A DNA stretch of 64,000 nucleotides from Herbidospora yilanensis (GTDB lineage Bacteria > Actinomycetota > Actinomycetes > Streptosporangiales > Streptosporangiaceae). Where the stretch lies: positions 1-64,000 of the forward strand of contig NZ_BBXE01000041.1 of the NCBI RefSeq assembly GCF_001570565.1, written 5' to 3'. The position numbers and the translations under genes were made by a program. Of this stretch, positions 57,441 through 64,000 are shown piece by piece. The first letter of the stretch is position 1. Every line of letters begins with the position of its first letter. The notes beneath the pieces were generated by a model that did no database searches, was not told the DNA's origin, and saw only the letters and a program-made list of their open reading frames with translations.

Positions 57441-58633
57441 TCCGGGCCCTCGCGGTGGCGCTCCCGCTGCTCTTCCTCGCCGTCCCGGCCTACGCCGACG
57501 GGGTCCGGGGCGGGCAGACCGGCACGCTCGGCATGATCGGCATCGACCAGGCCTGGCGCGAGACCAAGGGCGACGGCGTGCTGGTGGCGGTGCTCGACTC
57601 GGGCGTCGACCCGGGCCATCGCGACCTCGCGGGGTCGGTCCGGGTGGGCCGCGACTTCACCAAGGGCGCCAACCCGCCCGGCGTACGGCCCCAGCGGCTG
57701 CACGGCACCTACATGGCCTCCCTCATCGCCGGCCACGGCCACGGTCCCGGCGGCCGGGACGGCGTGGTCGGGGTCGCCCCGGAGGCCGAGATCCTGTCGG
57801 TCCGGGTGATCCTTGAGGACGACGAGCCGGGCTTCAAGACGTTCAACATGGACGAGCGCTACGAGGGCGTGATGGCCAGGGGCATCCGCCACGCCGTCGA
57901 AGAGGGCGCCGACGTGATCAACCTGTCGATCGCCAAGGGCGCCGCGACGGAGGACGATCGGGCCGCGGTGGCGTACGCGATCTCGAACAACGTGGTGCTG
58001 GTCGCGGCGGCCGGGAACGACGGCGCCGAGGACACCGGTGGCCACTACTCCTACCCGGCCTCGCTGCCCGGGGTGATCTCGGTCGCGGCGGTGACGGGAA
58101 CGATGCGGCGGGCCTTCTTCTCCACCCGCAACGCCTCGGTGATGCTGGCCGCGCCGGGGGTCGACATCCTGGGGGCCGGGCCCGGCGACGAATACTGGGT
58201 CGGCCGGGGCACGTCGCAGGCGACGGCTCTGGTGTCGGGTGTGGCCGCTTTGATAAAAGCGAAATATCCGAAGATGTCACCCGCGCTGGTGGCCCAGGCG
58301 CTCGCCGGCTCCGCCGTCGCACCCAAAGGCGCCGGCTACAACACCGGCACCGGCTTCGGCGTGGTGAACGCCGGCCGCGCGCTGGCCGCCGCCGCCCGGC
58401 TCGCCGGGCATAGACCGACGGCCTCCGGGAAGGAGGCCCACAATCCCGACCGCCCCTTCTCCACCGCCTCCCCGCAGCCGATCGCCATGGTGCGGCGCGA
58501 CCACCGGATGATCACCCTCTACGGCGCGGCCGGCGTCGCCGGGCTCATCGGGGCAGGTGGCAGCGTCGCCGTGATCGTCGTCTGCGCCCGCAGAGCGCGG
58601 CGCAGGGAGGCTTCACCAGAAATCGCCACCTAG
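57434..58633 (+). CDS. Membrane-anchored subtilisin-like serine protease (S8, mycosin-like), active copy
   Basis: The 399-aa protein has a signal peptide (LIRALAVALPLLFLAVPAYA) and an S8 catalytic domain. The triad is complete: Asp55 (VAVLDSGVD), His90 (LHGTYMASLIAG) and Ser261 (GRGTSQATALVSG), with oxyanion Asn195 (AAAGND). A C-terminal membrane helix (ITLYGAAGVAGLIGAGGSVAVIVV) and basic tail follow. The layout resembles type VII secretion mycosins, but no EccB-E or ESX genes are nearby. GTG 57434 overlaps the partner gene by 7 nt. It should cleave proteins at the outer face of the membrane. Confidence 0.9.
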   Translation: MLIRALAVALPLLFLAVPAYADGVRGGQTGTLGMIGIDQAWRETKGDGVLVAVLDSGVDPGHRDLAGSVRVGRDFTKGANPPGVRPQRLHGTYMASLIAGHGHGPGGRDGVVGVAPEAEILSVRVILEDDEPGFKTFNMDERYEGVMARGIRHAVEEGADVINLSIAKGAATEDDRAAVAYAISNNVVLVAAAGNDGAEDTGGHYSYPASLPGVISVAAVTGTMRRAFFSTRNASVMLAAPGVDILGAGPGDEYWVGRGTSQATALVSGVAALIKAKYPKMSPALVAQALAGSAVAPKGAGYNTGTGFGVVNAGRALAAAARLAGHRPTASGKEAHNPDRPFSTASPQPIAMVRRDHRMITLYGAAGVAGLIGAGGSVAVIVVCARRARRREASPEIAT

Positions 58634-58673
58634 GAGACCTCTACCGAATCGTTGGCGTATGGAGTCTTCGGCG

Positions 58674-58679
58674 TAACAT
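58674..58679 (+). promoter_or_regulatory. -10 hexamer of the second protease module
   Basis: TAACAT ends 6 nt before ATG 58686; TTGGCG (58652-58657) is a fair -35 with 16-nt spacing. A leaderless mRNA is likely. Confidence 0.5.
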
Positions 58680-58685
58680 TGAGGA

Positions 58686-59519
58686 ATGTCGCCACAGCAG
58701 CCGCGAGCCCAGCGAACGCGGGTGCGCCCATGGCCGGCCACACGCGGGCGCGCGGCGGCGGTCCAGGCAGCCAACGAGCGGCGGGAGCTCGAGAAGGGCA
58801 TCCGCCGCCGGGGCATCGTCACGAGCCTGCTGACGGCCGCGGTGCTGGTGGCGGCCGTCAACGCGGTGATCGCCGGGGTCGGCATCGTCCAGGAGACCCG
58901 CTCCCGGCCCCTGACCGGCCAGGAACGCGCCGACTACGTGAAAGAGGACGTCGCGCGGCGCTGGCACGACTGGCCGGCGTCCATGGTCTTCCCCGACGAG
59001 CTCGAATACGTCGGCCTGGCCCGCTCGCAGCAGTTCGCCCGCCGGGTCGGCATCGCGCCCGAGATCCCCTGTTGGGCGGGGGTCGACCGATCGGTCGCCT
59101 CGGTCTTCCGCGAGGTGTCGTGCCGGTCGCTGCTCCGGGCGACCTATGTCGACCAGTCGGGCGCCTTCGCGATCACCATCGGCGTGGCCGTCATGGCCGA
59201 CGAGGAAGCCCGCACCTCCGCCGCCGCCAAGCTGCCGATCGACGACCGGGTCGGGGTGCGGCCGGTGGCCTTCCCCGGCACCGTGACCGACCTGTTCGGC
59301 GCGGCCCAGCGGCAGCGGTCGGGCTGGGTCGGGGTGGGGCCGTACATCGTCTTCTACACCGCCGGGTACACCGACGGGCGGACCCGTGACGCGATCCCGC
59401 AGGAGGAGCTGTTGCACAGCGAGCTGTGGCCGACCGCGCAGGCCCTCGGCGGCCGGGTGGCCCGGTCGCTGGGCGAGGAGCCCGAGGTGCCGCGCTGCAC
59501 CCAGGGGAACGAATGCTGA
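58686..59519 (+). CDS. Bitopic membrane protein, partner of pseudo-subtilisin (module 2)
   Basis: The 277-aa protein is a paralogue of the one at 56721. It has a longer basic cytoplasmic N-terminus, one membrane helix (IVTSLLTAAVLVAAVNAVIAGVGIV), then RWHDWPASMVFPDELEYVGLARSQQFARRVGIAPEIPCWAGVD and cysteines at IPCWA, VSCRS and PRCTQGNEC. These match the first partner in order and spacing. Function unknown. It overlaps the pseudoprotease gene by 7 nt, exactly as in module 1, so the two-gene unit was duplicated as a whole. Confidence 0.75.
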   Translation: MSPQQPRAQRTRVRPWPATRGRAAAVQAANERRELEKGIRRRGIVTSLLTAAVLVAAVNAVIAGVGIVQETRSRPLTGQERADYVKEDVARRWHDWPASMVFPDELEYVGLARSQQFARRVGIAPEIPCWAGVDRSVASVFREVSCRSLLRATYVDQSGAFAITIGVAVMADEEARTSAAAKLPIDDRVGVRPVAFPGTVTDLFGAAQRQRSGWVGVGPYIVFYTAGYTDGRTRDAIPQEELLHSELWPTAQALGGRVARSLGEEPEVPRCTQGNEC

Positions 59520-60640
59520 GGGCGGCCGCCCTGGCGGTGGCCGCGCTGCTCACCGTCGCGGCGGCCCCGGCGCCCCTCGACGACCTCGGCGTCGACGCCG
59601 CCTGGGCCCAGACCAGGGGCGCCGGGGTGACGGTGGCGCTGCTCCACGACCGCGTCGGCGAACCGGCCGAGCTCAAGGGCCGCGTCGTCCAGGCCCCCGA
59701 CATGACGGGAACGTTGTTCGAGGGCGACGAGATGCGCACCAACGACTACTCGACCGTCCTGGCCGGGCTGGTCGCCGGGAACGGCGCCGGCGGCGGCCGG
59801 CAGGGCACCGCGCCCGAGGCCACGGTGTTGTCGGTGCCGATCACCTCGATGCCCCTCGAAGGAGGGGTGGTCGACCCCGAGGGCGCGCAGGGCGCCCCGC
59901 TCGACAGCCCGATCGCCCGCGGCGTGCGCTATGCCGTCAACCACGGCGCCCAGGTGATCGTGGTCCCGATGGGCATCTTCGGCGTCGGCCGGGTCGAGCG
60001 CGACGCCGTCGCCTACGCCCTCCAGCGCGACGTGGTGATCGTCTCGGGGGCGGGCGACATCGGCCAGTGGCCCTCGTCCACCACCAACGGCACCTCCTAC
60101 TGGCAGTTCCCGGCCGGGTTCCCCGGCGTGATCGGGGTGGCCGCCGTCGACGACGCGGGCGTGCGCGCCCCGGCCAGCTCCGACAACCTCTCGGTCCTGG
60201 TCGCCGCGCCGGGCGTCCGCATCCCGGCGGGCCAGGCGGGCGGCCGGCCGCTGGCGGTGAACGGCACCCAGGCGGCGAGTGCCCTCGTGGGCGGGGTGGC
60301 CGCCTTGATCCGGTCCAGATTCCCCCGGTTGCCCGCCGAACTGGTCGCCCGGTCGATGTCCGACTCGGCCGGGCCCCACCCCGGGAACGGCTACGACGAC
60401 AAGGTCGGCTTCGGCGTGGTGAACGCGGGCAAGGCGCTGAACCGGGCCGGTGAGCTGGCGAAATACCAGGAGACCGTGCCGGTCGCCGGCGACGTCTACT
60501 TCGGCGGGGGGCCGAAGTCGGCCGGTCCGCAGCCGCCCGGCCCCGACCCGCTCCGGTTGTGGGTCTTCGGCGCGGGAGCCGTGCTGAGCCTGGCCGCCTT
60601 CGGCCTTCTCGCGGGACTGCTGGCCCGCAGAAGGAGATGA
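59513..60640 (+). CDS. Membrane-anchored subtilisin-like pseudoprotease
   Basis: The 375-aa protein keeps the S8 fold, a signal peptide (LRAAALAVAALLTVAAAPA) and a C-terminal membrane helix (LWVFGAGAVLSLAAFGLLAGLLA) but has lost the catalytic residues. The Asp position is His45 (VALLHDRVG), the His position is Tyr79 (YSTVLAGLVAG) and the Ser position is Gln253 (NGTQAASALVGG). The oxyanion Asn segment is also changed (VSGAGDIG). The frame is intact and codon use is normal, so it is maintained. It may be a substrate-binding or inhibitory partner of the active protease encoded upstream. Confidence 0.88.
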   Translation: MLRAAALAVAALLTVAAAPAPLDDLGVDAAWAQTRGAGVTVALLHDRVGEPAELKGRVVQAPDMTGTLFEGDEMRTNDYSTVLAGLVAGNGAGGGRQGTAPEATVLSVPITSMPLEGGVVDPEGAQGAPLDSPIARGVRYAVNHGAQVIVVPMGIFGVGRVERDAVAYALQRDVVIVSGAGDIGQWPSSTTNGTSYWQFPAGFPGVIGVAAVDDAGVRAPASSDNLSVLVAAPGVRIPAGQAGGRPLAVNGTQAASALVGGVAALIRSRFPRLPAELVARSMSDSAGPHPGNGYDDKVGFGVVNAGKALNRAGELAKYQETVPVAGDVYFGGGPKSAGPQPPGPDPLRLWVFGAGAVLSLAAFGLLAGLLARRRR

Positions 60641-60693
60641 CGACTTAGAGGGAAACTTGCCCTTTCTCATCACAACAAGGGGCAAAGGTTCGC

Positions 60694-60699
60694 TATCGT
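60694..60699 (+). promoter_or_regulatory. -10 hexamer upstream of the 60708 gene
   Basis: TATCGT ends 8 nt before ATG 60708 with no ribosome site in between. Confidence 0.45.
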
Positions 60700-60707
60700 C
60701 GCGCCTC

Positions 60708-61067
60708 ATGGGTTACGAGCTGCGCGTCGAGCGTGAATCAGCGCTCGCCTACGCCGAACTCGTCCGGGCGCTGTCGGGCCATTCCGACCTAGAGGTGCGC
60801 GGATCGGCCGAGGCGGGAGAGGTCGTCGCGCGGCACGGCGACGACGGCCACCGGGTGGCCGAGTGGTCGGGCCGGTTGTTCGGCTCGCCCGAATCCGACT
60901 GGCACCTCGCCCACCTGGCGCGCGTCGCCGAGCTGCTGGGCGGGCGACTGGTCGGTGAGGACGGCGAGGTCTACGGCGTCCGCGACGGAATTCTGGAACA
61001 GGGCGACATCGAGTTCGGCAAGCTGGAGGACCTCCTCTACGCCGGACCGACGAGCTGGAGCCAATGA
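60708..61067 (+). CDS. Conserved hypothetical protein
   Basis: I do not recognise a named family. The 119-aa protein reads GYELRVERESALAYAELVRALSGHSDLEV, then GRLFGSPESDWHLAHLARVAELLGGRLVGEDGEVYGVRDGILEQGDIE. The AHLARVAELLGGRLVGEDGE segment is reminiscent of short actinobacterial proteins of unknown role. It has no signal peptide or membrane helix. Its stop overlaps the start of the alkyltransferase-like gene (ATGA), so translation is coupled and a role near DNA repair is possible. ATG 60708 is preferred over 60657 because of the close -10. Confidence 0.65.
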   Translation: MGYELRVERESALAYAELVRALSGHSDLEVRGSAEAGEVVARHGDDGHRVAEWSGRLFGSPESDWHLAHLARVAELLGGRLVGEDGEVYGVRDGILEQGDIEFGKLEDLLYAGPTSWSQ

Positions 61068-61369
61068 ACGAACACCCGCCGCCGTTCGCCGACCGGGTCC
61101 TCGACCTGGTCGACCGGATTCCGCCCGGGAAGGTCATGTCGTACGGCGACGTGGCCGAATATCTCGGTGAAGGCGGGCCCCGGCAGGTGGGGCGGGTGAT
61201 GGCCACGTGGGGCGGAGCCGTCTCATGGTGGCGCGTGATCAGAACCGATGGGAGCCCGCCGCCGGGCTTGGAGGCCGAATGTCTCCGCAGGTGGCGTACG
61301 GAAGGAACACCGGTGAAAGGGGAACGCGCATTGATGCGTGAGGCACGATGGGACGGAATCCCCCTTTAA
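61064..61369 (+). CDS. Alkyltransferase-like protein (MGMT C-terminal domain family)
   Basis: The 101-aa protein has the DNA-binding fold of O6-alkylguanine-DNA alkyltransferase: FADRVLDLVDRIPPGKVMSYGDVAEYLGEGGPRQVGRVM. The active-site PCHRV is replaced by SWWRV (residues 54-58), so both the acceptor Cys and the following His are Trp. Such proteins cannot accept alkyl groups; they bind damaged guanine and direct it to nucleotide excision repair. It corresponds to Rv3204. It is translationally coupled to the preceding gene. Confidence 0.9.
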   Translation: MNEHPPPFADRVLDLVDRIPPGKVMSYGDVAEYLGEGGPRQVGRVMATWGGAVSWWRVIRTDGSPPPGLEAECLRRWRTEGTPVKGERALMREARWDGIPL

Positions 61370-61420
61370 CCGGCATTACCATTTCTGAAACACCGGTCAT
61401 CCGAAGGGTGGTGCCCCCTT

Positions 61421-64000
61421 ATGACACCCGCTCGCCAGGGCGATTCCGTCGCCGATCGACTGCGGGCTGTCCAGGAGCTCTATGACCGGGGCGAGCCACT
61501 CGACGCCCTGGTGGAGCTCATCCGCGCAGAGGGCCTGAGCGGCGCCGAACGTGCCCGGCTCGACGCCGAGGTGCTGGCCGGTTGCCTGGGCGCCCGGCTC
61601 GACGCCGCCGCCAAGCGCGGGCCCGCCCGCAGGGCCCAGGCCATCGAGGTGCTGCGCCCCTATCTGGCCACCGTCGACCCGAAGGTCAAGCGTGACCTGC
61701 CGGTCGGCCGCCGGGTGGCCTTCCACCTGGTGGAGACCTCCGACACCAAGGCGCTCGCCGACGGCGACGCGCTGGCCAAGCTGGCCGCCGCGGCCGCCGA
61801 GCCGTCCCGCCGCGTCCGCAAGGGCCTGCGCTGGTACGCCGACCTCCCCGTGGAGGTCCCCGACCAGTCGCTGCTGCGCCTGCGCCCCGCCGACATGGTG
61901 CCCGTCACCCAGATCGACGACATCACCTGGGAAGGCGGCAGACTCCGCATCACCGGCCACGCCTATCTGGCCGGTCTGTCGGTGCGGTCGCGGCGCTTCA
62001 ACCGGGCGACGGTGGTCCTGCGCGGTCCGCGCTGGCTTCCGCCGGTCACCCTGAAGACCACCCGGGTCTTCCGGCCCGAGGCCACCCACGACGCCCGCGA
62101 GCCGGGCTGCAACTACGACTGGGCCGGTTTCCAGGCCGAGCTCAACCCGTTCTCGCTGCGCTGGCGGGCCGGTGTGCGGGCGCTGGTCCGCGGCGGCAAG
62201 CGCATGCTCAAGCGGCGGCACACCGTCCAGGACACCACGACCTGGCGGGCCGAGATCGTGATCTGGTCGCGGGCCGCCCGCGCCAAGGGCGTGCTGCGCG
62301 GCCCGTCGATCGGCCGGGTCGAGCGGCCCGCCGGGCGCCGGACCCGCGACCGCTGGTGGGTGCGGCCCGTCTGGACCTCCGACAAGGCGCTCCAGGTTGT
62401 GCTCCAGCCCACCCGGGCCGAGCTGACCGGCGTCAAGCTCGACGGCGAGCAGATCGAGCTGACCGGCTTCCTGCCGGGACGTCCCGTCAGCAAGGGCAAG
62501 GCCCGCGTCGGCGGCCACCGCATGCCGGCCGAGTTCACCCCCGCCGAGGGCGGCAGCGTCTTCTCGCTCTCGCTGAGCGTGCAGACCCTGCTGACCGCCG
62601 ACGCGCGGCGGCTCTGGGTCGAGCCCAAGGGCGACCCGGCGGCCTCGGTGATGCTGGAGGGCACTCCGGAGACCCGGCTGCTGCTGGGCGACCGCGAGAT
62701 CACCGTCCAGGGCGACCGGCGCGACCGCGTGGTCATCTCCGGCCACAAGGTGCTGCCCGTCATCAAGACGATGGCCTGGCATGACGGCGCGCTCAAGCTG
62801 CGGGGCGAATACCCGGCCGAGGCCGGCGAGCGCGACCTGGTGCTGCGGCACCGGGGCGGGCTGACCTACCGGGTGCCGTTGCGCCGCGAGGGCACCGCCT
62901 TCGAGGTGGAGTTCGCGCCCGGCGCGATGCCCCGCTTCGGCGACACCACCCCGCTGGTCGAGGGCACCTGGACCATGTCGGTCGCCCCGCCCGGCAAGTA
63001 CGGCCCCGCGATGGTCCCCGTCCGGGTCGACCACGCCGCCCTCGACACCATCGACGAGGAGCAGCGCACGGCCGGCGGCCGGGTCTACCGGTTCGTGGCC
63101 ACCCGCTACGACGTGCCCGTCCTGGTGGCGGCCGAGGAGCGGCCCGGCGACGAGCGCAGCGCGGCCGGGGTGTGGGCGCTCAGCCGCACCTTCTACCCGG
63201 CCGAGAAGGCCAAGCCGATCCGCCAGGCCACCGTCTACGCCTCCTTCGACGGCCGGTCCTACTCCGACAATCCGCGCGCCATCTACGAGGAGCGGGTGCG
63301 CCGGGGCGACGAGGGCGAGCACATCTGGGTCGTCCGCGACGGCGCCTTCGTGCCCCCGGGCTCGGCGGAGCTCGGTCTCGGCGAGGGCATCGTGCCGACG
63401 GTCGTTCGGGAGGGCAGCCGGGAGCACTACGAGGCCCTGGCCCGCGCCCGCTACATCGTGGCCAACCAGTTCCTGCCGCCGTGGTTCCGGGCCCGCGACG
63501 ACCAGGTCTACGTCCAGACCTGGCACGGCACCCCGGTCAAGCACATCGGCCGCGACCTGCCCCACATGCGGCGCGAGCCGCGCCCGCCGGTGTACGCCCG
63601 GCAGACCACCGAGGTCCGTCAGTGGGACCTGCTGATCTCCCAGTCGCCGTGGGCGTCGGGTGTGCTGCGCAAGGCGTTCGGCTACGAGGGCGAGCTGCTG
63701 GAGTGCGGCAACCCGCGCAACGACGTGTTGTTCCACCGCGACGCGCTGGCCCCGGCCATCCGCCGCAGGCTGGGCATCCCGGAGGGGAAGCGGGTCGTCC
63801 TGTACGCGCCCACCTTCCGCGACTGGGACCGCCGCAACGCGGCCGTCAAGCTCGACCTGGCCGACGCGCAGCGGGCGCTGGGCGACGACCACGTGGTGCT
63901 GGTCCGCGGGCACATGATGCAGGCGTTCCCGCACGTCCAGTCGTTCGGCGGGTTCGCGATCGACGTCACGACCTACCCCGACATGGCCGATCTGCTGGTC
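61421..64000 (+). CDS. CDP-glycerol glycerophosphotransferase-like protein (3' end cut by window)
   Basis: The open frame runs 860 codons from ATG 61421 to the window edge without a stop. The N-terminal part (RAVQELYDRGEPLDALVELIRAEG) is helical. The middle contains beta-rich segments rich in Arg and Trp. The C-terminal part begins the CDP-glycerol transferase domain: ARYIVANQFLPPWFRARDDQVYVQTWHGTPVKHIGRDL, LLISQSPWASGVLRKAFGY, GNPRNDVLF and VVLYAPTFRDWD. Relatives polymerise glycerol phosphate in teichoic acids or transfer it to glycans. GAAGGG precedes the start and can pair with CCCTT next to the ATG. This gene is absent from annotations requiring a stop codon. Confidence 0.87.
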   Translation, partial: MTPARQGDSVADRLRAVQELYDRGEPLDALVELIRAEGLSGAERARLDAEVLAGCLGARLDAAAKRGPARRAQAIEVLRPYLATVDPKVKRDLPVGRRVAFHLVETSDTKALADGDALAKLAAAAAEPSRRVRKGLRWYADLPVEVPDQSLLRLRPADMVPVTQIDDITWEGGRLRITGHAYLAGLSVRSRRFNRATVVLRGPRWLPPVTLKTTRVFRPEATHDAREPGCNYDWAGFQAELNPFSLRWRAGVRALVRGGKRMLKRRHTVQDTTTWRAEIVIWSRAARAKGVLRGPSIGRVERPAGRRTRDRWWVRPVWTSDKALQVVLQPTRAELTGVKLDGEQIELTGFLPGRPVSKGKARVGGHRMPAEFTPAEGGSVFSLSLSVQTLLTADARRLWVEPKGDPAASVMLEGTPETRLLLGDREITVQGDRRDRVVISGHKVLPVIKTMAWHDGALKLRGEYPAEAGERDLVLRHRGGLTYRVPLRREGTAFEVEFAPGAMPRFGDTTPLVEGTWTMSVAPPGKYGPAMVPVRVDHAALDTIDEEQRTAGGRVYRFVATRYDVPVLVAAEERPGDERSAAGVWALSRTFYPAEKAKPIRQATVYASFDGRSYSDNPRAIYEERVRRGDEGEHIWVVRDGAFVPPGSAELGLGEGIVPTVVREGSREHYEALARARYIVANQFLPPWFRARDDQVYVQTWHGTPVKHIGRDLPHMRREPRPPVYARQTTEVRQWDLLISQSPWASGVLRKAFGYEGELLECGNPRNDVLFHRDALAPAIRRRLGIPEGKRVVLYAPTFRDWDRRNAAVKLDLADAQRALGDDHVVLVRGHMMQAFPHVQSFGGFAIDVTTYPDMADLLV

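Noticed and set aside
56721-60640. Type VII (ESX) secretion locus
   Set aside because: The active S8 protein resembles mycosins, but there is no EccB, EccC, EccD, EccE, WXG100 or PE/PPE gene in the window.
61397-63934. An 845-codon minus-strand open frame
   Set aside because: It lies antisense to the CDP-glycerol transferase gene, whose plus-strand frame has clear family motifs. The long antisense frame follows from high GC at third codon positions.

Overview
The window is GC-rich chromosomal DNA with strong G/C preference at third codon positions, dense coding on both strands and very short intergenic gaps. The gene content is actinobacterial: mycothiol deacetylase MshB, DUF3117, DUF3107, a zf-HC2 anti-sigma factor next to an ECF sigma factor, Ku with stand-alone LigD modules, and a DapC/DapE route. 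It is probably a Streptosporangiales-type actinomycete; this placement is an inference from gene content, not a computed phylogeny. No rRNA, tRNA, CRISPR array, integrase or insertion sequence was recognised.

Layout. 1-5524: an ABC exporter cut by the window edge, an S9 peptidase, mshB, a small membrane protein and a flavin reductase. 5534-17293: a less conserved block, mostly on the minus strand. It holds a PIN/RHH toxin-antitoxin pair, a half-length cysteinyl-tRNA-synthetase-like protein, a GH25 lysozyme, a three-gene cassette (a RelE-like/UvrD helicase flanked by two paralogous proteins, one with a sigma-region-4 HTH and tandem winged helices), a methyltransferase and an orphan solute-binding lipoprotein. 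17391-33917: a conserved core whose order recalls the Mycobacterium tuberculosis mshB-fdxC-dapC-dapE-LOG-tag-DUF3117-O-methyltransferase-sigE-rseA-htrA-tatB-mrp-mgtE region, with pepA, a PaaX-type regulator and a MarR regulator inserted. 33999-46250: a transporter, BioY, a CitE-like lyase, membrane and secreted proteins, a large membrane-anchored beta-propeller, a Nudix hydrolase, a metallo-beta-lactamase-fold protein that has lost metal ligands, and a RecB-type nuclease. 46314-64000: a second conserved block resembling the M. tuberculosis Rv3202-Rv3211 neighbourhood (DEAD helicase, ferritin-like protein, DUF3107, TetR, alpha/beta hydrolase, MoeZ, alkyltransferase-like protein). It is interrupted by an NHEJ divergon (ku against ligD-lig/ligD-pol), two small secreted proteins and a duplicated two-gene module of a bitopic membrane protein plus a subtilisin. 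It ends in a CDP-glycerol glycerophosphotransferase-like gene cut by the window edge.

How the genes may work together. SigE, its zinc anti-sigma factor, HtrA and TatB form an envelope-stress and export unit, and a GGAAC-N17-CGTT element upstream of sigE suggests autoregulation. Ku with split LigD polymerase and ligase supplies end joining. DapC and DapE feed diaminopimelate and lysine synthesis. The two most interesting systems are the helicase cassette at 9340-15018, whose composition suggests nucleic-acid sensing, repair or defence, and the duplicated protease module at 56721-60640. In that module one subtilisin keeps its catalytic triad while its paralogue has lost all three catalytic residues. 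A pervasive feature is a TANNNT -10 hexamer 6-8 nt before the start codon, which implies that many genes here are expressed from leaderless mRNAs.
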